Source: Aliikangiella maris (GTDB lineage Bacteria; Pseudomonadota; Gammaproteobacteria; Enterobacterales; Kangiellaceae). Taken from it: a DNA stretch of 64,000 nt. Both the position numbers and the translations under genes were made by a program. The stretch spans positions 1 to 64,000 of the forward strand of contig NZ_JBFDAH010000005.1 of the NCBI RefSeq assembly GCF_040719265.1, in the 5' to 3' direction. The notes below the pieces were generated by a model, which made no database searches, was not told the DNA's origin, and saw nothing but the letters and a program-made list of their open reading frames with translations. Below, piece by piece: positions 43,270 through 51,090 of this stretch; the stretch's first letter is position 1, and every line of letters starts with the position of its first letter.

Positions 43270-44625
43270 ATGAATCAGTTAAGCCAAATTTGTACATTTT
43301 GGGCGCTTATATTTTTGCCAATATCACCGGTTTTGGCCGAAAAAATCGGTTCAAATCAAAGTGACTTACTTACCGGTAATATGATTGATCAGCAAACTAG
43401 TGAACAAGAGTGGGGAGATAACTGGGATGATTCATGGGAAGAAGACAAAGATTGGCAGATTATTCAAAAACTGAGTTATAGCTATGCATATTTAACCCAT
43501 TCAAATAGTGCTAATTTGGCTGATAATATCCTCAATGAAGCGCGATATTCTTTTAAGTTTGACTACGACAGCAATTCATTTAAATTTTATTCTCATGCCG
43601 ATATTGTCGTTGATGAACTACGCAAGAGTAATGAGTTTTCGTGGTATGAGTTAAATTTTCAGTATACTTTAACTGAGCAAGTCGATTTTAAAATTGGACG
43701 GCAAATTATTACCTGGGGCACAGGCGACCTGCTATTTTTAAATGATTTGTTCCCAAAAGACTGGCAATCTTTTTTTAATGGCCGTGAAAATCAATATCTT
43801 AAATTACCGGTTGATGCGATACGGTTGAGTTATTTTGGCCAATCAGTAAATATAGAACTGGCTTATTTACCTGAATTTACCGCCGATAACTCGCTCACTG
43901 GGGAAACATTTTCATTTTATTTACCTTCACAGACTAGCGGAGCCCCGCAAATTAGACAACCTGAGGTGCCGTTAATATTCCAATCTAAAAAGAGTGATGA
44001 ATTGATTGGAAGAGTTTACAAAACCATTGATGGTATTGAATGGAGTGGGTATTTTTATGATGGCTATTTTAAATCGCCCTCAAAAATTACACCGAATAAC
44101 ATACCCGGTTACAGCAAAATGCAATCTTTAGGGGCAAGCGCCAGGTTACCCTTACTGAATGGATTGTTTAATATCGAAACCAGTTATTATCATAGTAAAG
44201 AAGATTCTTCTGGTAGGAATCCTTTGGTTGATAATAGTCAGCTTAAATTGTTGGTTGGCTATGAAAAGGAAATTTATAAAAATATTACGCTATCTACACA
44301 GGTAATGATGGAACAAATTTTACAGTTTGAACGCTTTATTGCGCATCAGCCTGAGAGTAATACAAACCTACAAGAGCGAAAAATAACCCTCACGGCTCGT
44401 TTAACACAAATGGCGTTACAACAAAAACTTACCAATACTTTAATGTTATTCTACTCACCCGATGAGGAAGATTACTATATAAGATTTGGTCATCATTATC
44501 GTTATAGTGACCAACTAACCCTAAGTGGTGGAGGGAATATTTTAGGTGGTAAAAGCGAGCAGTCGTTTTTTGGCCAGCTACGAGATAATTCAAATCTGTA
44601 CCTCAGATTTGAATATCATTTTTAA
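43270..44625 (+). CDS. outer-membrane beta-barrel protein of the RND operon
   Basis: The 451-residue product has a signal peptide (about 1-24) and an acidic Trp/Asp-rich N-terminal segment (EQEWGDNWDDSWEEDKDW). Many amphipathic strands follow, ending in LYLRFEYHF, whose terminal Phe is the BAM recognition residue. VDFKIGRQIITWGTGDLLFL resembles DUF1302-type barrel proteins commonly found beside RND/LolA-like pairs. It is third in the operon (75-base gap). I infer that it provides the outer-membrane step; no substrate is indicated. Confidence 0.75.
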   Translation: MNQLSQICTFWALIFLPISPVLAEKIGSNQSDLLTGNMIDQQTSEQEWGDNWDDSWEEDKDWQIIQKLSYSYAYLTHSNSANLADNILNEARYSFKFDYDSNSFKFYSHADIVVDELRKSNEFSWYELNFQYTLTEQVDFKIGRQIITWGTGDLLFLNDLFPKDWQSFFNGRENQYLKLPVDAIRLSYFGQSVNIELAYLPEFTADNSLTGETFSFYLPSQTSGAPQIRQPEVPLIFQSKKSDELIGRVYKTIDGIEWSGYFYDGYFKSPSKITPNNIPGYSKMQSLGASARLPLLNGLFNIETSYYHSKEDSSGRNPLVDNSQLKLLVGYEKEIYKNITLSTQVMMEQILQFERFIAHQPESNTNLQERKITLTARLTQMALQQKLTNTLMLFYSPDEEDYYIRFGHHYRYSDQLTLSGGGNILGGKSEQSFFGQLRDNSNLYLRFEYHF

Positions 44626-44642
44626 TATGAGACGCAGCTTAA

Positions 44643-45026
44643 TTATTCGTTAGGAATGCAGTAATAATCATGCAGTGCATTAATGATATCTTTCGCTACA
44701 CCATTTTTTAACGAGTAATAAATTGTTTGTGATTCACGTCGAGTTGAGACCAGTTCATCCGAACGAAGCTTAGCTAGATGCTGAGATAATGCAGATTGAG
44801 ATAAATCAATCAACTCATTTAATTCACTAACAGAAAGCTCTCCCTCTGATAAAATGCATAAAATCATCAAGCGATTAACATTTGCCAGTGCTTTTAACTG
44901 TCTGGTGGCAGCATTAGCATGCAATCTTAAATCCTGAGGATCTCTTTGGCAGCATCTTTTAGGTTCAAGTGACAAGGGCTTATCTGAATTTATCATATCT
45001 GGAGTAGTTTCGATTAATTGTTCCAT
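44643..45026 (-). CDS. ArsR-family regulator, probable persulfide sensor (BigR/SqrR/YgaV type)
   Basis: The 127-residue winged-helix repressor has LKALANVNRLMILCILSEGE, the recognition helix SQSALSQHLAKLRSD and the wing RRESQTIYYSL. Cys57 (in LMILC) and Cys123 (in DYYC) are 66 residues apart. This is the same spacing and context as the dithiol pair of SqrR (Cys41/Cys107) and BigR (Cys42/Cys108), which forms a tetrasulfide on sensing sulfane sulfur. An extra Cys25-Cys26 pair lies in the N-terminal extension. No ELCV(C/G)D arsenic or zinc motif is seen. Target genes are not obvious; a palindrome upstream suggests autoregulation. It converges with the outer-membrane barrel gene. Confidence 0.82.
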   Translation of the reverse strand: MEQLIETTPDMINSDKPLSLEPKRCCQRDPQDLRLHANAATRQLKALANVNRLMILCILSEGELSVSELNELIDLSQSALSQHLAKLRSDELVSTRRESQTIYYSLKNGVAKDIINALHDYYCIPNE

Positions 45027-45087
45027 TATTTTATTTTCATCCGATATTTTAAATTTTCTGGGTTAAGAATAAATGTAATTGAAACTG

Positions 45088-45102
45088 ACTAGAGTGTCTA
45101 GT
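45088..45102. promoter_or_regulatory. inverted repeat, candidate ArsR-family operator
   Basis: ACTAGA-GTG-TCTAGT is a perfect 6-3-6 inverted repeat, 62 bases upstream of the regulator start. A second, looser pair ATACT...AGTAT spans 45182-45205. Either could be the autoregulatory site. Confidence 0.4.
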
Positions 45103-45291
45103 GAGAATCAAAGTCTATGTTAAACAATGAGTAATAGTTTTTAAAAATAGAAAAAATATTTTTTAAGACAACTCTATATTCATACTCTATTTTATTATAA
45201 AGTATAAACGGCGCGTTAGGTTTTTACCTAAGGAATTGTGTGATTGGTTTGTGATATTTGTATTAATTATTGATGTTAGTTTGATTAATTC

Positions 45292-45552
45292 TCACGCCAT
45301 GACCGGATCACAGCTGTCTGTTGTAAATTGAGGTATGAATTTTTGTACGCCACTATTTATAACTTGGTTCTGAGTAGTAAGCTGATTTTGAGCAGAAAAT
45401 TCATTTACAATGGCTTTTGCTGAATCAACGCATCGTCCGCAACAGTTCCCAACGCCTAAATGATGTTGAATTTCTGCAAATGTAGTCAGACCATTATGCA
45501 TAGCTTCTTTAATTTGTGAATCTGTTACTGCATTGCAGATACAAACGTACAT
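45292..45552 (-). CDS. bfd: bacterioferritin-associated ferredoxin Bfd
   Basis: A [2Fe-2S] protein that reduces bacterioferritin haem to release stored iron. The start is ATG at 45552, 7 bases after AAGGAG; the frame extends 19 codons further but without a ribosome site. The 86-residue product has Cys4 and Cys6 (MYVCICNAVTD) and Cys38/Cys41 (GNCCGRC), the Bfd cluster ligands. At 86 residues it is longer than E. coli Bfd (64) because of a Gln/Asn-rich C-terminal tail. It is divergent from two bacterioferritin genes, its natural partners. Confidence 0.9.
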   Translation of the reverse strand: MYVCICNAVTDSQIKEAMHNGLTTFAEIQHHLGVGNCCGRCVDSAKAIVNEFSAQNQLTTQNQVINSGVQKFIPQFTTDSCDPVMA

Positions 45553-45627
45553 AAAATTCTCCTTCAGAAAACTGTGAAATATTATAGGAATCATTCGCAT
45601 TTGAGTCAAACACTTATTAAGTGATTA

Positions 45628-45641
45628 TTGATCTAAATCAG
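45628..45641. promoter_or_regulatory. candidate FNR/Anr-type site between bfd and bfr
   Basis: TTGAT-CTAA-ATCAG matches the FNR consensus TTGATNNNNATCAA at nine of ten positions. It lies in the 169-base divergent region. A CACTT-ATT-AAGTG palindrome lies just beside it (45611-45623). No perfect Fur box is seen. Confidence 0.45.
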
Positions 45642-45721
45642 ATACCTTATAGTTACCCCGTATTTACTGTTAAAATACGACAATTAATTCAATCATAAAA
45701 AGGTTAATATAAGAGGCAAAT

Positions 45722-46186
45722 ATGAAAGGAAATAGGGCAATTATCGGCCAGCTGAATGGTGTATTAAAGGCGTTACTCACCGGTATTAATCAGTATTTTC
45801 TGCATTCCCGCATATGTGAAAACTGGGGGTATGATTCATTAAAAAAGAAAGATTATCACTATTCTATTGAATTAATGAAACTGTCAGATAAATTGATTAA
45901 GCGCATCTTATTTCTTGAAGGGTTAGCAAATCTTCAAGATTTGGGCAAACTGTATATAGGTGAAAATGTTGAACAGGTTTTCGCTGGAAACCTCAAGTTT
46001 GATACTGAATTACGGCAAAGCGTGGTTGATACTATCGAACAGTGTGAAAAAGAAGCTGATTATATCAGCCGTGAATGCCTGGAAGAAATTCTCCATGAAT
46101 GTGAAGAACAAATTGACTGGTTAGAAGCTCAACAACATTTAATTGCTAAAACTGGTCTACAAAACTATCTACAGTCTGCGATGTAA
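45722..46186 (+). CDS. bfr: bacterioferritin subunit, haem-binding but lacking ferroxidase ligands
   Basis: The 154-residue four-helix Bfr subunit starts MKGNRAIIGQLNGVLK and ends GLQNYLQSAM, so the fold and length are normal. Measured against E. coli Bfr numbering, the haem ligand Met52 is kept (ELMKLS). The di-iron ligands are lost or changed: Glu18 to Leu, Glu51 to Leu, His54 to Leu, Glu94 to Asp, Glu127 to Cys and His130 to Gln. It cannot form the usual ferroxidase centre and presumably supplies haem to mixed 24-mers with the next gene's subunit. It is co-transcribed with that gene (77-base gap) and divergent from bfd. Confidence 0.88.
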   Translation: MKGNRAIIGQLNGVLKALLTGINQYFLHSRICENWGYDSLKKKDYHYSIELMKLSDKLIKRILFLEGLANLQDLGKLYIGENVEQVFAGNLKFDTELRQSVVDTIEQCEKEADYISRECLEEILHECEEQIDWLEAQQHLIAKTGLQNYLQSAM

Positions 46187-46263
46187 AGAGGTACTTCTTA
46201 TCTGTTTTCATCTTGATAATATTTTAAATACGAGCAATAACCGCCCCGAGCTAAGGAAACTTT

Positions 46264-46734
46264 ATGAAAGGTAATCAAAGAGTTATAGAGCAACTACAAA
46301 TTTTATTGGAATCTGAACTCAGTGCATTTGACCAATATTTCATACATGCCCGAATGTATGCTGACTGGGGATACAGTCGACTAGAAGAGCGCATTATGCA
46401 TGAAGCTGATGAAGAAAAAGAGCATGCTCAATTACTGATTGATCGTATGTTGTTTTTAGAAGCAACTCCTGATTTGACTAAACGTACACCATTAAATGTG
46501 GGAAAAGATGTCCCTGAAATGTTAAAAAATGATTTGGACTATGAGTACAAAGTCGCTGATGATTTAAAAGTTGCGATTAAAATCTGTGAAGAGGAAAAAG
46601 ACTTTCAGTCTCGTGAAATTTTAATAAAACTGCTAGAGGATACGGAAGAAGATCATATGTTCTGGCTTGAACAACAATTACGATTAATTAAGCAAATTGG
46701 TGAGCAAAACTATTTGCAAAGTCAGGCATCATAG
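46264..46734 (+). CDS. bfr: bacterioferritin subunit, ferroxidase-competent, lacking haem Met52
   Basis: The 156-residue Bfr subunit has all ferroxidase ligands in place: Glu18 (ESELSAFDQYF), Glu51 and His54 (DEEKEHAQ), Glu94 (LDYEYK), and Glu128/His131 (DTEEDHMFW, one residue later than E. coli because of an insertion). The haem ligand Met52 is Lys. It is thus the complement of the upstream subunit. Heteropolymeric Bfr with divided haem and ferroxidase roles is known, for example in Neisseria. It follows 77 bases after the first subunit, with the ribosome site taaggaaac, and ends before a strong hairpin. Confidence 0.9.
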   Translation: MKGNQRVIEQLQILLESELSAFDQYFIHARMYADWGYSRLEERIMHEADEEKEHAQLLIDRMLFLEATPDLTKRTPLNVGKDVPEMLKNDLDYEYKVADDLKVAIKICEEEKDFQSREILIKLLEDTEEDHMFWLEQQLRLIKQIGEQNYLQSQAS

Positions 46735-46747
46735 TTAATAAGTTACC

Positions 46748-46789
46748 GCAAGTTAATCACGTAACATCATGATTAACTTGCTTTTTTTT
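46748..46789 (+). terminator. intrinsic terminator after the bacterioferritin genes
   Basis: GCAAGTTAATCA pairs with TGATTAACTTGC (stem 46748-46781), followed by eight T. It overlaps the last codons of the convergent DUF2062 gene, so that gene's tail encodes part of the stem. Confidence 0.85.
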
Positions 46790-47303
46790 GTTTTCTATTT
46801 TTTAATCTTTGTTGCCATGCACTCAATATATGTAGACGCCAGAATAAACGAATACCGACATATCCCAACAAAGCACAAACTACACCACAGACAATGCTGC
46901 CTAAAAATAAAGGTTGCCAGAACTCATTCAAGTTTTGTGATAACCATTCCCAACTTAATTCAAACTCAAAAGTTGAAGATTCCTGGCCAAGTAACCAAAC
47001 GCCAACTAGGTAAGTAAAACCAAATACGACAGGCATAGTTACGGGATTAGTAAGCCACACGAGCGCAATAGAGATCGCAATATTGGCTCTGAAAATGATA
47101 GCCCCACCAGCAGCCAGCAGCATTTGAAAGGGAACCGGTATAAAAGCACAGAATAAGCCGACTAAAAATGCATTACTGACCGAATAACGAGTTAAATGCC
47201 AGAGTTGTGGATCATGAATAAACCGACCAAACAGCGATAAAAACTTATTGTTTTTAATTTTTTCCGGATTCGGGAGATAACGCTTTATGAGTTTTCTTGG
47301 CAT
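46773..47303 (-). CDS. DUF2062 membrane protein
   Basis: The 176-residue inner-membrane protein begins MPRKLIKRYLPNPEKIKNNK, the typical DUF2062 lead. SVSNAFLVGLFCAFIPVPFQ and WLTNPVTMPVVFGFTYLVG are its conserved membrane segments; a third helix lies near the C-terminus. The tail is basic (LKNRKQKKAS). Function of the family is not established. It often neighbours comEC and lipid A export genes, as here (comEC starts 280 bases away, divergently). Confidence 0.85.
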   Translation of the reverse strand: MPRKLIKRYLPNPEKIKNNKFLSLFGRFIHDPQLWHLTRYSVSNAFLVGLFCAFIPVPFQMLLAAGGAIIFRANIAISIALVWLTNPVTMPVVFGFTYLVGVWLLGQESSTFEFELSWEWLSQNLNEFWQPLFLGSIVCGVVCALLGYVGIRLFWRLHILSAWQQRLKNRKQKKAS

Positions 47304-47582
47304 TAGGCAGTGACAACTTAAACGCTGATTTGATTTTTATTGTGCAATATTGTAGCTTTAAGCGGTTTCGATTGTAAGTGAAAATGTTAATCTTTCACCA
47401 ATCAGTCATTGAAATAATAGTGTTAACTATTTGATATAAATTGAAATTTTTTATTTTTTGTTGAATGGCTTTGACAACTTGTAATTAGCTTTTACACAAT
47501 TTATCGGGTTTAAATGACAGACTTAAGTTAAATCCAACTTAAAAATACCATAAGCCCGACCCGATTATAACAAGGACGAATC

Positions 47583-49871
47583 ATGCTGACTCAAGGAATG
47601 GGATTACTCATTGGATTATTATCTCTTTGGTTTATTCCTCACGCTCAATTTGCACTAATTTTGTTACTGGTTTCCCTCGGTATTTTATTATGCCGTAAGT
47701 GGTTTAAGTTTTCTTGCTTATTTAATTGGGTTAACTGGGGCATTATTTGGGCTTGTCTTAACATTCTTGTTTGGGCGAATACAACAAAAAGTCTCATTAC
47801 TGATGCGGCTACGGTAGAAGTTGAAGGTATGATTTGCAGTATTCCTTATCGTCAAGCAGAGAGAATTTTGTTTGATTTTTGTGTTTCGTATATTAATGGA
47901 CAAGAGGTTGGCTGGTTGAGTCAACGTAAATTTCAGGCCTCCTGGTGGCATGTTGAAGATGCTCTAGTGTCAGAGAAATCAGCCATTCATGCTGGAGAAA
48001 CCTGGGTATTATATGGCCGAATTAAACCCGCTAGAGGTCGCGTTAATCCGGCAGGATTTGATCGTGAAAGATGGTTGTTAGCCAATCATTATTTAGGACA
48101 GCTTTCCGTTAAACGCTGGACAGGTTTTCGTGATTTATCATCAATTTCAAGTTTATATCATCAAATGCGACAGTCTGTTTATGAGAAAGTACGATTTGTT
48201 TTAAAAGACTCTGAATTTCAAGGTGTCATCTTGGCTATTTTAATGGGAGAACGGCAGCATTTTAGCAATCAACAACAAGATGTTTTTCAGCGTAGCGGGA
48301 CCGCTCATTTGCTTGCAATTTCGGGATTACATATTGGCATTGCTGCACTTTGGGTTTACTGGGGATTTTTGTTTATTTGTAAGCGCACCGCTAAATTTTG
48401 TCTTCTTATTCCTGCGTGTCGAGCGGCAGAAATAGGTGCGCTTTGCGGTGCGCTTTTTCTATTGCTGTTAAGTGGTATGGCGATTCCAGCCTGTCGGGCA
48501 ACATTAATGCTTAGCGTTGTATTTGTTAGTAGATGGTTTGGTAGTTATTTGCCAATTGCTAATGTTTTGAGTCTGGTAATGCTCATAACACTTATTATTT
48601 TTCCTTTCTCCATTTTATTAGCCAGTTTCTGGTTGTCATTTGGTACTGTCAGTATGATTGCATTAGTACTCAATAAACCTAGTTATTTTCGTGAAAAACT
48701 GGTGCTTTGGTTCAGGATTAACTGGTTTTTGTTTTTAATGTTAATTCCAGTGTCTTGGGTAATCTTTGGTTATGTCAGTTGGGTAGCATTTGCGGTTAAT
48801 TTGTTACTCATTCCGGTTTATTCTTTTGTCATTACGCCTTTGATCTATTTAGCTGGAATTTTAGCGTTTATTGAGATTAACATGGCAAAATGGCTGTTTG
48901 ATTGGATTTCTGAGTTGATTGGAATTGGTTTTATCATTCAATCTAAATCTGTCGAATATAATCAATTAATACCGGAAGTTAGTTTTAACCCATTGAGCTT
49001 ATTATATGTTGGTAGTTTGCTTACAATCAGTCTACTTCCATATAAATTATTGAATTTAAAATTAAAAATATTATTTTTAATTGGATTTCTATTAAGTATG
49101 CCTTTTCAACAAAAAAGACCTTACGATTTTCAAATGTGGGTGTTTGATATAGGGCAGGGGTTAGCGGTCTATATTGAAACCCCCGATGGAAATTTAATCT
49201 TTGACACGGGTTGGGGAAATAAACAATTTAATCTAGCTAAAACAACGATTATACCTTTTCTGCAAAATAACAAGATTCGACAAGTCGACAAGCTGATTGT
49301 CAGTCATGATGACAGTGACCACTCGGGGGGAGTAAGTGAGTTATTGAGTCAGGTTAATATTACTCAGGTTTTAAGTGGTGAATCTATTCTGTTTTCTCAC
49401 GCAGATAATTGTCACCGAGCAACAAGTTGGCAGTGGGGACGAGTTGAATTTGAATTTTTGTCGACTGACAATGTGCTTTGGAAAAGTGGCAACAATGCAT
49501 CATGCGTACTTTCAGTCAAGGTTGGACAACAGCATATATTGCTGACAGGCGATATTGAGAAACAATCTGAAGCATATTTAATTCAACAGGGCTTAAAACC
49601 TCATGATTTTCTACTCGCACCACATCACGGCAGTTTAACAAGTTCCAGTCGGCAATTTGTTAACCATGTCAGACCAAAATATGTTATTTTCTCGACCGGA
49701 TATGACAATCGCTGGAAATTTCCCAAAACGGAAGTTGTTGAACGTTATCGCCTAATTGGCAGTGAAATATATAATACTGCCGATGATGGTGCGGTTTGGC
49801 TTTATGCCAAACCTGATGAACAAATAAATATTGCATCTTTTAGGCGATTATATCCTCAGTTTTGGCGGTGA
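47583..49871 (+). CDS. comEC: ComEC/Rec2 DNA-uptake channel
   Basis: The 762-residue protein would pass single-stranded DNA through the inner membrane during natural transformation. There are hydrophobic helices at the N-terminus (about 1-60) and a soluble OB-like segment (about 75-200). The Competence domain core has FQRSGTAHLLAISGLHIGIA and GMAIPACRATLMLSVVF. A C-terminal metallo-beta-lactamase domain (about 515-755) has VFDIGQGLAVYIET, the HxDxDH-type VSHDDSDHSGG, and LAPHHGSLTSSS. All parts are present, so natural competence is plausible if type IV pilus genes exist elsewhere. It is the first gene before exbB, about 180 bases upstream. Confidence 0.9.
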   Translation: MLTQGMGLLIGLLSLWFIPHAQFALILLLVSLGILLCRKWFKFSCLFNWVNWGIIWACLNILVWANTTKSLITDAATVEVEGMICSIPYRQAERILFDFCVSYINGQEVGWLSQRKFQASWWHVEDALVSEKSAIHAGETWVLYGRIKPARGRVNPAGFDRERWLLANHYLGQLSVKRWTGFRDLSSISSLYHQMRQSVYEKVRFVLKDSEFQGVILAILMGERQHFSNQQQDVFQRSGTAHLLAISGLHIGIAALWVYWGFLFICKRTAKFCLLIPACRAAEIGALCGALFLLLLSGMAIPACRATLMLSVVFVSRWFGSYLPIANVLSLVMLITLIIFPFSILLASFWLSFGTVSMIALVLNKPSYFREKLVLWFRINWFLFLMLIPVSWVIFGYVSWVAFAVNLLLIPVYSFVITPLIYLAGILAFIEINMAKWLFDWISELIGIGFIIQSKSVEYNQLIPEVSFNPLSLLYVGSLLTISLLPYKLLNLKLKILFLIGFLLSMPFQQKRPYDFQMWVFDIGQGLAVYIETPDGNLIFDTGWGNKQFNLAKTTIIPFLQNNKIRQVDKLIVSHDDSDHSGGVSELLSQVNITQVLSGESILFSHADNCHRATSWQWGRVEFEFLSTDNVLWKSGNNASCVLSVKVGQQHILLTGDIEKQSEAYLIQQGLKPHDFLLAPHHGSLTSSSRQFVNHVRPKYVIFSTGYDNRWKFPKTEVVERYRLIGSEIYNTADDGAVWLYAKPDEQINIASFRRLYPQFWR

Positions 49872-50050
49872 ATTGTTGTCTATATTGTTGTTTAAATTGA
49901 TTAAATGCTCAAATCAACTTGAGATTTCCTGATATAATCAACGCCACTGAAACAGATTTAATATAATCGATTTTATCGAATTAAAATAATAAATTGGTTT
50001 TCTGATTAATCCGATGCGGTATACATTATTCAATCTAAGGATTTATTTGC

Positions 50051-50671
50051 ATGATCGAACTATTTAAAGCCGGTGGGTACATCATGTACCCGATTATTCT
50101 TTGCTCAATTGCAGCATTAGCGATTTGTGTTGAAAGAGGCTGGAGTCTACGGCGCTCAAGAATAACGCCCAAGCACTTAGTTGCACAAGTATGGAGTTGG
50201 ATTAAAAATAATCAACTCGATAAAAACAAGCTTAAAACCTTAAAAGCTAGTTCTCCACTTGGTGAAATATTAGCCGCAGGATTAGTTAACCATGTTCACG
50301 GCAGAGAAACTATGAAGGAGAGTATTCAGGAAGCAGGCAGGCATACTGTATTATCTTTAGAAAAATATCTAAATACACTTGGAACTATTGCTCAAATTAC
50401 GCCATTGTTAGGACTGTTAGGCACTGTAATTGGGATGATTCGAGTTTTTACCGTAATCACTATTCAAGGAACTGGCGATGCGAATGCGCTGGCTGCGGGT
50501 ATTTCAGAAGCTTTGGTCACTACCGCTACAGGATTGACCATTGCCATTCCCGCGCTTATTTTTCATCGCCATTTTGAACGCCGAGTCGATGAACTTGTTA
50601 CTGAAATGGAGCAGGAAGCATTAAAAATGGTAGAAGTTTTACATGGTGAAAGAGAAACTTTAAAAGGCTAG
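50051..50671 (+). CDS. exbB: ExbB/TolQ-family proton channel
   Basis: The 206-residue inner-membrane protein forms the pentameric channel of a TonB/Tol-like energising complex. Helix 1 is GGYIMYPIILCSIAALAICVE. After the cytoplasmic loop come helix 2 (TIAQITPLLGLLGTVIGMIR) and helix 3 (ISEALVTTATGLTIAIPALI), with the conserved Thr and Pro residues. The variant encoded beside msbA-lpxK-kdsB is often named ExbB2. It is followed by exbD with a 5-base gap. The -10-like TATAAT at 49935-49940 may be its promoter. Confidence 0.92.
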   Translation: MIELFKAGGYIMYPIILCSIAALAICVERGWSLRRSRITPKHLVAQVWSWIKNNQLDKNKLKTLKASSPLGEILAAGLVNHVHGRETMKESIQEAGRHTVLSLEKYLNTLGTIAQITPLLGLLGTVIGMIRVFTVITIQGTGDANALAAGISEALVTTATGLTIAIPALIFHRHFERRVDELVTEMEQEALKMVEVLHGERETLKG

Positions 50672-50676
50672 TCATT

Positions 50677-51090
50677 GTGTTACGTCGAACAAAAAAGAAA
50701 GAAGTCGCTATAAATCTTACACCGTTAATTGATGTTGTTTTTCTTTTATTAATCTTTTTTATGGTGTCGACCAGTTTTACCCGTGAAACTCAAATCAAAA
50801 TTGAGTTGCCGAAGGCGAATGTCGATAAATTAAAAGCCGAACCTGAAATTATTGAAATCAGTATCGATAAAGAAGGGCGAATATTTGTGAATGGTAAAGG
50901 ATTGGCCAATGCGCAAGTTGACACTTTAAAGCGCGCGCTAACCCCGTTGCTAGAAAAAGATAAAAATTTACCGGTGATTATCAGTGCCGATGCCAATGTG
51001 GCTTATCAAGCTGTTGTTACTGCAATGGATGCAACTTCACAGTTAGGCATTACAAATTTAAAAATGGCCACTCAGAGAAGCGAAGAATGA
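50677..51090 (+). CDS. exbD: ExbD/TolR-family protein
   Basis: The 137-residue partner of ExbB has one membrane helix with the essential Asp: NLTPLIDVVFLLLIFFMV, Asp at about residue 19. A periplasmic domain ends ITNLKMATQRSEE. The start is GTG at 50677, 5 bases after the exbB stop. Its stop overlaps the msbA ATG by four bases (ATGA), so translation is coupled. Together ExbBD use the proton motive force, here probably to drive a periplasmic or lipid-transport partner. Confidence 0.92.
   Translation: MLRRTKKKEVAINLTPLIDVVFLLLIFFMVSTSFTRETQIKIELPKANVDKLKAEPEIIEISIDKEGRIFVNGKGLANAQVDTLKRALTPLLEKDKNLPVIISADANVAYQAVVTAMDATSQLGITNLKMATQRSEE

Noticed and set aside
45182..45205. Fur box near bfd/arsR
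   Set aside because: ATACT...AGTAT does not fit the GATAATGATwATCATTATC pattern.
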